Below, in pieces: positions 35,810 through 46,216 of a stretch of 64,000 nt of DNA. The translations under genes and the position numbers were made by a program. Every line of letters starts with the position of its first letter. Positions within the stretch are counted from its first letter, which is position 1. Under the pieces are notes generated by a model. The model did not search any database. It was not told the origin of the DNA and saw nothing but the letters and a program-made list of their open reading frames with translations. Source of the DNA: Callorhinus ursinus (taxonomy: Eukaryota > Chordata > Mammalia > Carnivora > Otariidae); NCBI RefSeq assembly GCF_003265705.1, contig NW_020312785.1, positions 134,325,772 to 134,389,771 on the forward strand, written 5' to 3'.

Positions 35810-36882
35810 CAGATAACAGCAAGAACTGCGAACACTCTGAGTTTCAATCTCCTCCTCTTTCTCTCACTCTTCAACTAGTCAAGCAGGCTTCAATCCCCAC
35901 CACTTGCCTGAAGCAAATCATGGTCATGACACCCAAGTTCCTAAGCACACTGGACGTTTGCAGCTCTCATCTTGCGCACACTGTCCATGGCACGTGACAG
36001 TTGATTTCTCTTTCTTTCTTGGAACACCTTCTTCCCTTGGCTTTGAGACATCCTATTCCCTTTTTAGTCCCTCTTCCTCTCTGATTCTCCTGGAGCCTCC
36101 TTTGCAATCTCCTGTTATTACCTGTCACCTAAATGCTGAAGTTGTTCAAGCTCCGAACCTGGGCCCTTGGTTTCTACTTACGCTAGGCATTTTTGTCTAT
36201 TTCCGTCTCTGTAAATCACATCTTTATGTTGTTGACCTCCTCATTTATATTTCCAATCCTAGCCTCTTTTCTGATCACCAGCCTAATATATCCAACTGCT
36301 CCTTGACATTTTTACTTAGATGTCTCACAGGCATTTCTGACTCAACTGATATTTTAATTTTCCCTCTCCCATGTTGGATCCTCCTTCAGGCTCCCCACTT
36401 CAGTAAATCACATCTCCACCCACCCTGTGGCTTCTGCTGAAAAATCAGTTGTAAGCCTTGTTGTCTGTATCTCCCTTACTCCCAAGCCAGTCAATCAGTC
36501 ATCAAGTCCTACTAATTCTGCCTCTAAAATATAATTCAAATCATCCACTTCATCCCCTCCATTTTATCACCAGCCACCATTTGTCCAGATTGTTGTAATA
36601 GCCCCTAAATCTTCTCCTGACTCCAGTTTTGCTGCCCACCTTCTCCACAACCATTCAATCTTCTGCGGAAGCCATTTGGAGGGATATTTTAAGAAATACA
36701 AATCATTTCATGCCACTGCTTCCTTAACTTTCAATAACGAGCACTCCATTGTTAGATTCTATATTACATGCTTTTGTTTTCTTTCAAGGACCTAATTATA
36801 GATTCATTTATATGGTTATTTGATTTATGTCCATCTCTCAACTCAACTCTAAAAACGCATAAGTGTGGGAAGTGGGACTATT
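35810..36882 (+). pseudogene. L2 LINE copy, decayed RT (5' part of split copy)
   Basis: Long sense L2: cttggaacaccttcttccct, ctgattctcctggagcctcc, atatatccaactgctcct, tgacatttttacttagatgt, cagattgttgtaatagcccc in consensus order. A 178-codon frame (35904-36440) lies in it, but is not a host gene. In it the position of the reverse-transcriptase YADD box reads YVVD, so one catalytic Asp is lost. L2 has been inactive since early mammals. The copy is interrupted at about 36882 by a SINE and a 7-kb L1 and resumes at 44086. Confidence 0.85.
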
Positions 36883-36890
36883 CTTTTCTA

Positions 36891-37060
36891 AAATTTTATT
36901 TATTTGAGAGAGAGAGAAAGAGAGAGCACAAGCAGAGAGGAGAGGGAGAAGCAGTTTCCCTGAGAGCAGGGAGCCTGATGTGGGGCTCGATCCCAGGACC
37001 CTGTGATCATGACGTAAGCCGAAGGCAGACAGTTAACTGACTGAGCCACCCAGGTGAACC
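36891..37060 (-). mobile_element. Can-SINE inside the L1 target-site duplication
   Basis: Reverse copy from aaattttatttatttgagag to gagccacccaggtgaacc. Flanks gggactattctttt (36874-) and aggaccattttt (37061-) are copies of the sequence also found beyond the L1 5' end (aggactatccctttt, 44084-). The SINE therefore landed in the L1 left TSD. Confidence 0.92.
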
Positions 37061-37068
37061 AGGACCAT

Positions 37069-37523
37069 TTTTTAAAAAATTTATATTGTTATGTTAATCA
37101 CCATACATTACATCATTAGTTTTTGATGTAGTGTTCCATGATTCATTGTTTGTGCATAACACGCAGTGCTCCATGCAGAGCGTGCACTCTTTATTACCCA
37201 TCACCAGGCTAACCCATCCCACCACCCCCCTCCCCTCTAGAACCCTCAGTTTGTTCTTCACAGTCCATCGTCTACCATGGTTCATTTCCCCTACGATTTC
37301 CCCCCCTTCATTCTTCCCCTCCTGCTATCTTCTTCTTTTTTTTTTTTCTTAACATATATTGCATTATTTGTTTCAGAGGTACAGATCTGTGATTCAACAG
37401 TCTTGCACAATTCACAGCGCTCACCATAGCACATACCCTCCCCAATGTCTATCACCCAGCCACCCCATCCCTCCCACTGCCCCCCTCCAGCAACCTCAGT
37501 TTGTTTCCTGATTTTAGAATTCC
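37069..37523 (-). other. L1 3' UTR
   Basis: Reverse complement of the sequence seen at 28603-29077. Includes C-rich tracts (37206-37240, 37447-37490) that are G4-type on the L1 sense strand and an internal poly(T) at about 37334-37347. Confidence 0.85.
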
Positions 37524-40500
37524 TCATATCAGTGAGGTCATATGATACATGTCTTTCTCTGATTGACTTATTTCACTCACCATAACACCCTCCAGTTCCA
37601 TCCACGACGTTGCAAAAGGCAAGATTTTATTCCTTTTGATGGCTGCAGAATATTCCATTGTATATATATACCACTTCTTCTTTATCCATTCATCTGTCGA
37701 TGAACATCTTGGCCCTTTCCACAGTTTGCCTATTCTGGATATTGCTGCTATAAATATCGGGGTGCACATACCCCTTTGGATCCCTACATTTCTATCTTTG
37801 GGGTAAATAACCAGTAGTGCAATTGCTGGGTCATACGGTAGCTCTATTTTCAACTTTTTGAGGAACCTCCATACTGTTTTCCACAGTGGTTGTACCACCT
37901 TACATTCCCACCAACAGTGTAGGAGGGTTTCCCTTTCTCCGCATCCCCACCAACATCTGTCATTTCCCGACTTGTTAATTCTAGCCATTCTGACTGGTGT
38001 GAGGTGATATCGCATTGAGGTTTTGATTTGGATTTCCATGATGCCGAGAGAGGTTGAGCACTTTTTCATGTGTCTGTTGGCCATTTGGATGTCTTCTTTG
38101 GAAAAATGTCTGTTCATATCTTCTGCCCATTTCTTGATTGGATGATTTTTCCTTTGGGAGTTGAGTTTGATAAGTTCTTTATAGATTTTGGATACTAGCC
38201 CTTTATCTGATATGTCATTTGCAAATATCTTCTCCCATTCTGTCGGTTGTCTTTTGGTTTTGTTGACTGTTTCTTTTGCTGTGCAAAAGCTTTTTATCTT
38301 GATGAAGTCCCACTAGTTCATTTTTACCCTTGCTTCCCTTGCCTTTGGCGAAGTTTCTAGGAAGAAATTGCTGTGGCTGAGGTCGAAGAGGTTGCTGCCT
38401 GTGTTCTCCTTTAGGATTTTGATGGACTCCTGGCTCACATTTAGGTCTTTCAACCATTTTGAGTCTATTTTCGTGTGTGGTGTAAGGCAATGGTCCCGTT
38501 TCATCCTTCTGCATGTGGTTGTCCAATTTTCCCAACACCATTTGTTGAAGAGACTGTCTTTTTTCCATTGGACATTCTTTCCTGCTTTGTCGAAAATGAG
38601 TTGACCATAGAGTTGAGGGTCCATTTCTGGGCTCTCTATTCTGTTCCATTGATTGATGTGTCTGTTTTTGTGCCAGTACCATACTGTCTTGATGAAAACA
38701 GCTTTGTAATAGAGCTTGAAGTCTGGAACTGTGATGCTGCCAGCTTTGCTTTTCTTTTTCAACATTCCTCTGGCTATGCGGGGTCTTTTCTGGTTCTATA
38801 CAAATTTAGGATTATTTGTTCCATTTCTTTGAAAAAAGTGGATGGTATTTTGATGGGGATTGCATTGAATGTGTAGATTGCTCTAGGTTGCATTGACATC
38901 TTCACAATATTTGTTCTTCCAATCCATGAGCATGGAACGTTTTTCCATTTCTTTGTGTCTTCCTCAATTTCTTTCATAAGTATTTTAAGTTTTCTGAGTA
39001 CAGATTCTTTGCCTCTTTGGTTAGATTTATTCCTAGGTATCTTATGGTTTTGGGTGCCATTGTAAATGGGATCGACTCCTTAATTTCTCTTTCTTCTGTC
39101 TTGTTGTTGGCCTATAGGAATGCCACTGATTTCTGTGCATTGATTTTATATCCTGCCACTTTACTGAATTCCTGTATGAGTTTTAGCAGTTTTGGGGTGG
39201 AGTCTTTTGGGTTTTCCACATAAAGTATCATATCATCTGCAGAGTGAGAGTTTGGCTTCTTCTCTGCTGATTTGGATGCCTTTGATTTCTTTTTGTTGTC
39301 TGATTGCTGTGGCTAGGACTTCTAATACTATGTTGAATAGCAGTGGTGATAGTGGACATCCCAATGGCATTCCTGACCTTAGGGTGAAAGCTCTCAGTTT
39401 TCGCCATTGAGAATGACATTTGCTGAAGAGTTTTGATCAAGGAGGGATGCTGTACTTTGTCAAATGCTTTTTCTGCATCTACTGAGAGAATCATATGATT
39501 CTTGTTCTTTCTTTTGTTAATGTATTGTATCACGTTGATTGTTTTGCGTTTGTTGAACCAACTGTGCAGCCCACGGATAAATCCCACTTGGTTGTGTTGA
39601 ATAATCCTTTTAATGTACTGTTGGATCCTATTGGCTGGTATTTTGGTGAGAATTTTTGCAACTGTGTTCATCAAAGATATTGGTCTGTAATTCTCCTTTT
39701 TGATGGGTTCTTTGTCTGGTTTGGGGAACAAGGTAATGGTGCCCTCATAAAACGAGTTTGGAAGTTTTCCTTCCATTTCTGTGTTTTGGAACAGTTCCAG
39801 AAGAATCGGTATTAATTCTTCTTTAAAGGTTTGGTAGAATTCCCCTGGGAAGCCATCTGGCCCTGGGCTTTTGTTTTTAGGGAGATTATTGATGACTGCT
39901 TCAATTTCCTTAGTGTTTATAGGTATGTTCAGGTTTTCTATTTCTTCCTGGTTCAGTTTTGGTAGTTCATACATCTCTAGGAATGCATCCATTTCTTCCA
40001 GGTTATCTAATTTGCTGGCATAGAGTTGCTCATAATAGGTTCTTATAATTGTTTGTATTTCTTTGGTGTTGGTTGTGATCTCTCCTTTTTCATTCATGAT
40101 TTTGTTGATTTGGGTCCTTTCTCTTTTCTTTTTGATAAGCCTGGCCAGGAGTTTATCAATCTTGTTAATTCTTTCAAAGAACCAGCTCCTAGTATCGTTG
40201 ATCTGTTCTACTGTTCTTTTGGTTTCTATTTCTTTGATTTCTGCTCTGATCTTTATTATTTCTCTTCTCCTGCTGGGTTTAGGCTTTATTTGCTGTTTTT
40301 TCTCTAGCTCTTTTATGTGTAGGGTTAGGTTGTGTATTTGAGACCTTTCTTGTTTCTTGAGAAAGGCTTGTATTGCTATATACTTTCCTCTCAGGACTGC
40401 CTTTGCTGTATCCCAAAGATTTTGAACAGTTGTGTTTTCATTTTCGTTGGTTTCCATGAATTTTTTTAATTCTTCTTTAATTTCCTGGTTGACCCATTCA

Positions 40501-41271
40501 TTCTTTAGTAGGATGCTCTTTAGCCTCCATGTATTTGAGTTTTTTCTGACTTTCCTCTTGTGATTCAGTTCTAGTTTCAAAGCATTGTGGTCTGAAAATA
40601 TGCAGGGAATAATCTCAATCTTTTGGTAGCGGTTGAGACCTGATTTGTGACCTAGGATGTGATCAATTCTGGAGAATGTTCCATGGGGACTCGAGAAGAA
40701 TGTGTATTCCGTTGCTTTGGGATGGAATGTTCTGAATATATCTGTGAAGTCCCTTTGGTCCAGTGTGTCATTTAACGTCTTTATTTCCTTGTTGATCTTT
40801 TGCTTAGATGATCTGTCCATTTCAGTGAGGGTGGTGTTAAAGTCCCCTACTATTTTTGTATTGTTGTCAATGTGTATCTTTGCTTTTGTTATTAATTGCC
40901 TTATATAATTGGCTGCTCCCATGTTAGGGGCATAGATATTTACATTTTGAGGTCTTCTTGTTGTATAGACCCTTAAGTAGGATATAGTGTCCTTCCTCAT
41001 CTCTTATTACAGTCTTTGGTTTAAAATCTAATTTGTCTGATATAAGGATTGCCACCCCAGCTTTCTTTTGGTGTCCATTAACATGGTAATTGGTTTTCCA
41101 CCCCCTCGCTTTCAATCTGGGTGTGTCTTTGGGTCTAAAATGATTCTCTTTCAGACAGCATATTGATGGGTCTTGTTCTTTAATCCAATCTGATAGCCTG
41201 TGTCTTTTGATTGGGGCATTTAGCCCATTTACTTTCGGGGTAACTATTGAAAAATATGAATTTAGTGCCAT
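37524..41271 (-). pseudogene. L1 ORF2 (endonuclease/reverse transcriptase), frameshifted
   Basis: Order on the minus strand: endonuclease N-terminus (41271-40924; NGLN and the catalytic Glu of LKENH), then in another frame (41000-39228) the rest of the endonuclease (GDFNTTL, RIDHILG, SDHNAL) and RT fingers with the motif-A box DAEKAFD (39459-39479). At the motif-C (F/Y)ADD box (39232-39240) a short deletion shifts the frame. The thumb and C-terminal domain continue in three frames to the Cys-rich [18 protein letters not shown] region and the end at 37524. Length about 1,250 codons versus about 1,275 typical. Role when intact: target-primed reverse transcription. Shifted frames mean no full protein can be made. 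Confidence 0.93.
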
Positions 41272-41352
41272 TGTATTGCCCGTAAGGTGACTGTTACTGC
41301 ATATTGTCCATTTTCCTTTCTGGTCTATGCTGCTTTTAGGCTCTCTCTTTGC

Positions 41353-42289
41353 TTAGAGGACCCCTTTCAATATTTCTTGGAGGGCTGGTTTTGTGTTTGC
41401 AAATTCCTTTAGTTTTTGTTTGTCCTGGAAACTTTTTATCTCTCCTTCTATTTTCAATGACAGCCTAGCTGGATATAGTATTCTTGGCTGCAGATTTTTC
41501 TCGTTTAGTGCTCTGAAGATATCATGCCAGTCCTTTCTGGCCTGCCAGGTCTCTGTGGATAGGTCAGTTGCCAATCTAATGTTTCTACCAGTATAGGTTA
41601 CCTATCTCTTCTCCTGAGCTGCTTTCAGGATTTTTCTCTGAGACTCGTAAGTTTTACTATTAGATGTTGGGGTGTTGACCTATTTTTATTGATTTTGAGA
41701 GGGGATTTCTGTGCCTCCTGGATTTTGATGCCTGTGTTTCCTTCCCCAAATTAGGAAAGTTCTATGCTATAATCTGCTCCAATATACCTTCTGCCCCTCT
41801 CTCTTTCTTCTTCTTCTGGGATCCCAATTATTCTAATGTTGTTTCGTCTTACGGTCTCTCTTATCTCTCGAATTCTGCCCTCGTAATCCAGTAGTTGTTT
41901 ATCTCTCTTTTTCTCAGCTTCTTTATTTTCCATCATTTGGTCTTCTATATCGCGGATTCTCTCTTCTGCCTCATTTATCCTAGCAGTTAGTGCCCCCATT
42001 TTTGATAGCACCTCATTAATAGCCTTTTTGATTTCCACTTGGTTAGATTTTAGTTCTTTTATTTCTCCAGAAAGGATTTCTCTAATAACTTCTATGCTTT
42101 TTTCAAGCCCAGCTAGTATCTTTAAAATCATGATTCTGAAAAAATAAAAAATAAAAAAATTAGAAAAATAAAAAATAATAATAAAATCATGATTCTGAAC
42201 TCTAGGTCCGACATCGTACTAATGTCTGTATTATGTTCCTGGCAGTCGGTAGTACCTCTTGTTCTTTCTGTTGAGGTGACTTTTTCCAT
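41353..42289 (-). pseudogene. L1 ORF1 (RNA-binding chaperone), broken
   Basis: N-terminus around MEKVTSTER (42289), coiled-coil (EIKELKSNQVEIKKAI, NEAEERIRDIEDQM), start of the RRM (RRNNIRIIGIPEEEERERG), a frameshifted middle (41580-41750), and the C-terminal domain (STETWQARKDWHDIF to EILKGVL) ending at 41353. An A/T-rich 42-nt insertion with a 17-bp direct repeat breaks it at 42141-42182. When intact, ORF1 protein trimerises and coats L1 RNA. Confidence 0.9.
42124..42199. repeat. 17-bp duplication flanking 42-nt A-rich insert
   Basis: aaaatcatgattctgaa is exact at 42124-42140 and 42183-42199; between them only A with scattered T and one G. This looks like a TSD around a bare A-rich tail inside L1 ORF1. 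Confidence 0.8.
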
Positions 42290-44083
42290 CTTGTCATTTT
42301 GTCCAGAGGAGAATAGATGGATGAGAGAACAAAATGCTAACAGGGTAACAACGTCCCTAGAAAATATACTCTAAACAAATCAGAAAAGACCTGAAATAGT
42401 GGGAAAAGAAAGGGAAAGAAAGAAAAAAGAAAAAGAAAAAAAAAAGATAAAGATAAAGATAAAAACAAACAAAAACAGAACAAAACAAAAAAAACAGAGT
42501 ATGATCAAATATGATCAACCTGTTGCATAGATCAGTGCCACACACTAGATTTTGGGTGTATTTTGGTCCTTTAGAAGAAAGTGCCTCCCCAAATTTTAAA
42601 GAAAGAAAAACTTGTACAAAAATAAGGGGTGTTATGATGAAGGGATGGACTATGAATGTAAAGATGAAAATTATAAAAAAATTGATAAAAGGAATTGATA
42701 AGAAGTTGTTTGAAAAAAGAAAGAAGAGGATTTTTAAAAAAAGGAAAAAAAAAGGGGAGAGAATGTGATCAGGCAGGAGACTAGAACAAAGCCATACCTA
42801 GAGATTTAGGGTATATTTTGATCTGTCAGAAGAAAATGTATCTCAAAATTTTAAAGAAAGAACAACTTATATATCTATGCCAAAAATAAGTGTAACTACT
42901 ATGACAGTATAGAATATGTCTCTAATAATGAAAATAATTTTTTTTTAAAAAGGGATTGATAAGATGTTGGTTGAAAAAGGGAAAAAGAAAAATTCAAAAA
43001 AAAAAAAGACAGTTAAAAAAATTAACTTTGAAAGACTAAAGAATCTTGGTAAAAAAGCCATGGATTCTATGTGCAGTATTCCCCTAGCTCTGTAGTTCTG
43101 CCATTCTCATTGATCGGTAAACTTGGTCTTGGCTTGCTGGCTCTTCCTGCTGATATCCTGGGGGAGGGGCCTGTTGCCGTGGTTCCCAAATGTCTTTGCC
43201 GGAGGCGGAATTACCCCACCCTTGCCAGTCTGGGCTATGTAATCTGCTCAGGTTTGCTCTCGGGAGCTTTTGTTCCCTGCAAGCTTTCCGTACAGCTTTG
43301 GAGGACGAGAGTGAATGTGGCTGCCTCCCAATCTCTGCCCCGGAGGAGCCGAGAACTCGGGGCCCCACTCCTCAGTGAGCCCCCAGAGGAAAGCAGTCAC
43401 TCTCATCTCCCCAGTCTCTGGCCGCACTCCGTGCTCACCCGGCCTGTGACTGAGCGTTTCTATCTCTGGCACCTGACCCCGTGTGGCGTCCCCAAACCCA
43501 GCAGGTCCCTGCGGTGCGCTCCCGCGCCACTCCTCCCCGGGGGAGGAGGGGGTGTTTCCCTGGATCTGCTGCTTGTTGGGTCCCTGCTGCAGGAGCAGTG
43601 GCCCTCCTGGGCCGCGGATCACGGTTTATGGCTCCGTCTCTGCAGCCGGCTTCCCCGCTCCGATACCTGGGAGCTCTGCTGCACTCAGGCACCCCCGGTC
43701 TTCCTGTGACCCCGAGGGTCCTGAGACCACACTGTCCCGCGAGGGTTCCACCCCCCGCTTAGCCACTGGAGCGACGTCCCTCCGCAGAGCCAACTTCTAA
43801 AAGTTCCGATTTTGTGCTCCGCGGCTCTATCACTTGCCAGAAGCGGTGGATAGAGGCCCCCTCCCCCGCCGTCTATCCTCCCGAATATGGCCTCGGATTC
43901 ACTCTCTGCATGTCCTGCCTTCCAGTAAGTGGTCACTTCTCTGTTCAGATAGTTGCTGCTATTCTTTTCTTCGATCTCCTGTTGAGTTCGTAGGTGTTCA
44001 GAATGGTTTGATAGCTATCTAGCTGAATTCCTGAGACTGGATGAAATCCAGGTCTCCTACTCCTCCGCCATCTTGCTCCGCCT
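42290..44083 (-). promoter_or_regulatory. L1 5' UTR / internal promoter, CpG-rich
   Basis: 42370-43080 is A-rich with low-complexity tracts. 43080-44083 is GC- and CpG-rich, unlike all surrounding DNA. The outer end holds GCCATCTTG (44067-44075), complement of the YY1 site that sets the L1 start. The many long open frames here (212, 124, 105 codons and so on) reflect high GC, not genes. L1 5' UTRs in other mammals also carry antisense promoter activity, which here would fire along the + strand. Confidence 0.85.
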
Positions 44084-44085
44084 AG

Positions 44086-44170
44086 GACTATCCCTTTTAA
44101 CGCCTATATACCATGTGCCTGGCAAAGTTGCCTGAAATAGAATTTCTTTAGTGAATGAAAGAATGAGCAT
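44086..44170 (+). repeat. L2 3' end (remainder of split copy)
   Basis: tatataccatgtgcctggca, then aatttctttagtgaatgaaa-gaatga is the L2 terminus. It directly continues the phrase gtgggaagtgggactattct that ends at about 36890. Confidence 0.7.
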
Positions 44171-44439
44171 GTGAATGGATGAGGATGATTGACCAAAGCA
44201 TGAGGCGGGAGGGGACACCTTGTCAAACCTCACTTAGCCAGTTCTACTGAGAATTCAACCACCCCATTAATAAATGTACTGACTGAGTGAACTGCATTGA
44301 ATCCGTTTGTGGAACTGTTTTATTCTATGTCCTTACTTCAAAATCAAGGAATTTTTGAGAACTGTGTCCTCTCCCTGGTGGGCTTCAGGATCTACTCAAA
44401 AGAGTTTGCAAAGTGGGGTTATAAAGTAGTTCGTTGTGT
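44171..44439 (+). other. Unique intronic sequence
   Basis: Short stretch between the L2 end and a possible MIR; no feature recognised. Confidence 0.4.
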
Positions 44440-44660
44440 GGTGCATTTGGAAAGGGCTTATGAGGACTTTACTTCAAATCCTGGACCTGTGAATTAAGCA
44501 GCTTGCAATTTAGGGGCTAGTTGTGCCACCTTGCTTGAGGCTCTGTTTCCTCACATATCCATGAAGGGGCAGGCCCGAGGCCAATAAGACCTGACATCAT
44601 CATTTCCCCAGGGATCAGCATGTCAACCACCCAGCATAGTACGTGGTACAAAGGAGATAA
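44440..44660 (-). repeat. Possible MIR fragment
   Basis: caaatcctggacctgtgaat, cttgaggctctgtttcctca, agcatagtacgtggtac fit an antisense MIR, weakly. Confidence 0.45.
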
Positions 44661-46089
44661 TGTCTCCATTTTAGTTTTATTTTCTGTTCCCTCTGACTCT
44701 ACATCTTGACTTATTTTGTTCTTTTTCCCCTTTCTCTTTCTGCTTTTATTTCCCCTGACTCATCTTAGTGGGTGGTAATACTCCTATTACATAGTTTGAA
44801 TTTTGTGGGAAGAGAAGAATTAGCGGGACTTACAGAGGAGGCTTCCCTTTGTATGAGAAACACAAACCTCACAGCTTCTCTGCCCAGCTTTTCAAGAGCA
44901 TTTTATGGTACACTGCTGTGTAACAAGTTCATTTTAGGATAACATGCTGGGAGAGAGAAAAAGAAGGGACTCGAAGGGAGAAAATTAAAAAGTTAATTAA
45001 AAGAAACAACTTGGTAATTGAATTCCCTTGCTCTCTTCTTTGGTTACAGGGGGTGGGTCACAGAGCATGGTTAGTAGGTTTGCTTTGGTAGCTCGCCTCC
45101 AAACTTCTGAGGAATAAGGATGAGAGTGTGGAGTAGATCCCAGCCTGACAGATGGGGAGAGGATATCTATGATGGGCTTTTTAGACATGCCACACAAAGC
45201 TGCCCTCGTATTCATTCTTGAGCTTTTTTATTTTGAAATATTCTTGGCAGCTGACATTACAGTGAGGCTAAGCCCTGGACTAAGATCATCTAGTTTATGG
45301 GCCTGCCGAATCCCCTTTCCACTGATTCTGCTTCATGGATTCTAGCAATTTTCTAGCCTTACGCTGTATACACACTCACACAGGCACAAGGATAGAGAAC
45401 TCCTGGTGTGCCTTTTTCAGATTATACTCAAGTAACAGGTGACATGGGTCTACTTTTGTTATTTTTAAAAGAAGCTTTGAATAGTTATCTATTTAATTAC
45501 TCTATCACATATCACTTGAGAGTTCAAATAATTTATCTTAGACATTATCATTGAGTGAGACAAGGTCCTGTGGTGCATTAGCATGGGCTTAGGTATCAAC
45601 GAGAACTAGGTTCAGACCCTAACTCTCATTCACAACCTTTATTCATTCACATGGTCAACATGCATTTGTATATCAGATGTGTACTGTGTTCCAGGCCCTG
45701 CTGAGGTTGCTGGTGATAAGTTTAAGTTCTATCAAGGCTTTTAGTAACATCAACTTTTTGGTGGTTTTGAAAATTCGCTATAGACATAGACTTTTCTATA
45801 TTTTTCAGCGTTTTGCTCTCCTCATGGTGGCAGCAAATTTACTGAAGAAAGAGGAACCTGGTTAAATAGTGTATTACCTTACTCATCCAAATCAGATCAC
45901 CGACTACATACCCAATCTCCAAAGCCATCTCCAGAAAATAAGAGAATTACAATTTTATGTTTAATGATGTTGTGGTATCTTTCCTGACATGTTAAGGCCA
46001 ATCGGTTGAGAGCTTTCATGGTTACTCCAAGAGTTATGAATGCCAGGCTGACTGCAAACACACCTTACACTGGTCGGATGGAGATGCGG
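44661..46089 (+). other. Intron just upstream of RBMS3 exon
   Basis: Mostly unique. A probable antisense L2 terminus at 45635-45740 (ttcattcacatggtcaacat, gtactgtgttccaggccctg). No further exon. Confidence 0.45.
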
Positions 46090-46118
46090 TACTAACAAGG
46101 GCTTTTGTGTTTTCACAG
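46090..46118 (+). promoter_or_regulatory. Splice acceptor with consensus branch site
   Basis: TACTAAC at 46090-46096 is an exact match to the strongest branch-point motif. The branch adenosine at 46095 lies 23 nt before the last G of the acceptor AG (46118), inside the usual 18-40 nt range. A T-rich tract (gcttttgtgttttcacag) separates them. Mammalian branch sites are usually degenerate, so the perfect match is notable and supports constitutive use of the exon. Confidence 0.88.
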
Positions 46119-46210
46119 GTTACGGTTTTGTAGATTTTGACAGCCCTGCAGCTGCACAGAAGGCGGTCGCATCTCTCAAGGCAAATGGCGTGCAGGCACA
46201 GATGGCCAAG
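46119..46210 (+). CDS. RBMS3: RBMS3 internal coding exon (RRM1, RNP1 half)
   Basis: Seen: a 92-bp open segment between a good acceptor and donor. The first two bases complete a Gly codon begun in the previous exon (phase 1), followed by 30 full codons ending Met-Ala-Lys at a codon boundary. It opens with the RNP1 core GYGFVDF and continues [10 protein letters not shown], then [14 protein letters not shown]. Known family: RBMS1/2/3 (MSSP, c-Myc single-strand binding) proteins carry two RRMs; RNP1 aromatics stack on RNA bases. From memory, RBMS1 and RBMS2 differ from this in the ASLKAN stretch, so RBMS3 is the best call. RBMS3 is a mainly cytoplasmic RNA-binding protein reported to bind AU-rich 3' UTRs. 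Its gene is very large, which fits one exon in 64 kb. The preceding exon (RRM1 start, RNP2) and following exons lie outside the window. No stop or frameshift is present, so this looks functional. An antisense 70-codon frame over it is a shadow. Confidence 0.93.
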
Positions 46211-46216
46211 GTAAGA
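46208..46216 (+). promoter_or_regulatory. Splice donor of RBMS3 exon
   Basis: AAG|GTAAGA: exon end AAG followed by GTAAGA, a strong U1-complementary 5' splice site. It leaves the reading frame in phase 0. Confidence 0.9.

Larger units (their letters stand above)
37069..44083 (-). mobile_element. Full-length carnivore L1 (antisense, inactive)
   Basis: A complete L1 of about 7.0 kb in reverse orientation: A-rich 3' end at 37069-37080, 3' UTR to about 37523, ORF2 37524-41271, ORF1 41353-about 42289, 5' UTR to 44083. The 5' terminus carries the YY1-type CAAGATGGC box. TSD aggactat-type on both sides. Multiple frameshifts in both ORFs make it non-autonomous. It lies antisense to RBMS3 and about 2 kb upstream of the exon. 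Confidence 0.95.
1..46118 (+). other. RBMS3: RBMS3 upstream intron (partial)
   Basis: No other exon could be recognised before 46119. The interval has the features of a long mammalian intron: AT-rich, with dense SINE, LINE and DNA-transposon relics and short random frames. The intron starts outside the window. Microexons or alternative first exons cannot be excluded by eye. Confidence 0.8.

Noticed and set aside
39228..41000. 590-codon minus-strand open frame
   Set aside because: It is the endonuclease/RT part of L1 ORF2, not a host gene; frameshifts at both ends.
43071..43936. Several overlapping long frames on both strands in GC-rich DNA
   Set aside because: They lie in the L1 5' UTR; high GC lowers stop frequency. 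No splice or family evidence.
43080..44083. CpG island as RBMS3 promoter
   Set aside because: It is the L1 5' UTR inside an intron, downstream of where the RBMS3 N-terminal exons must lie.
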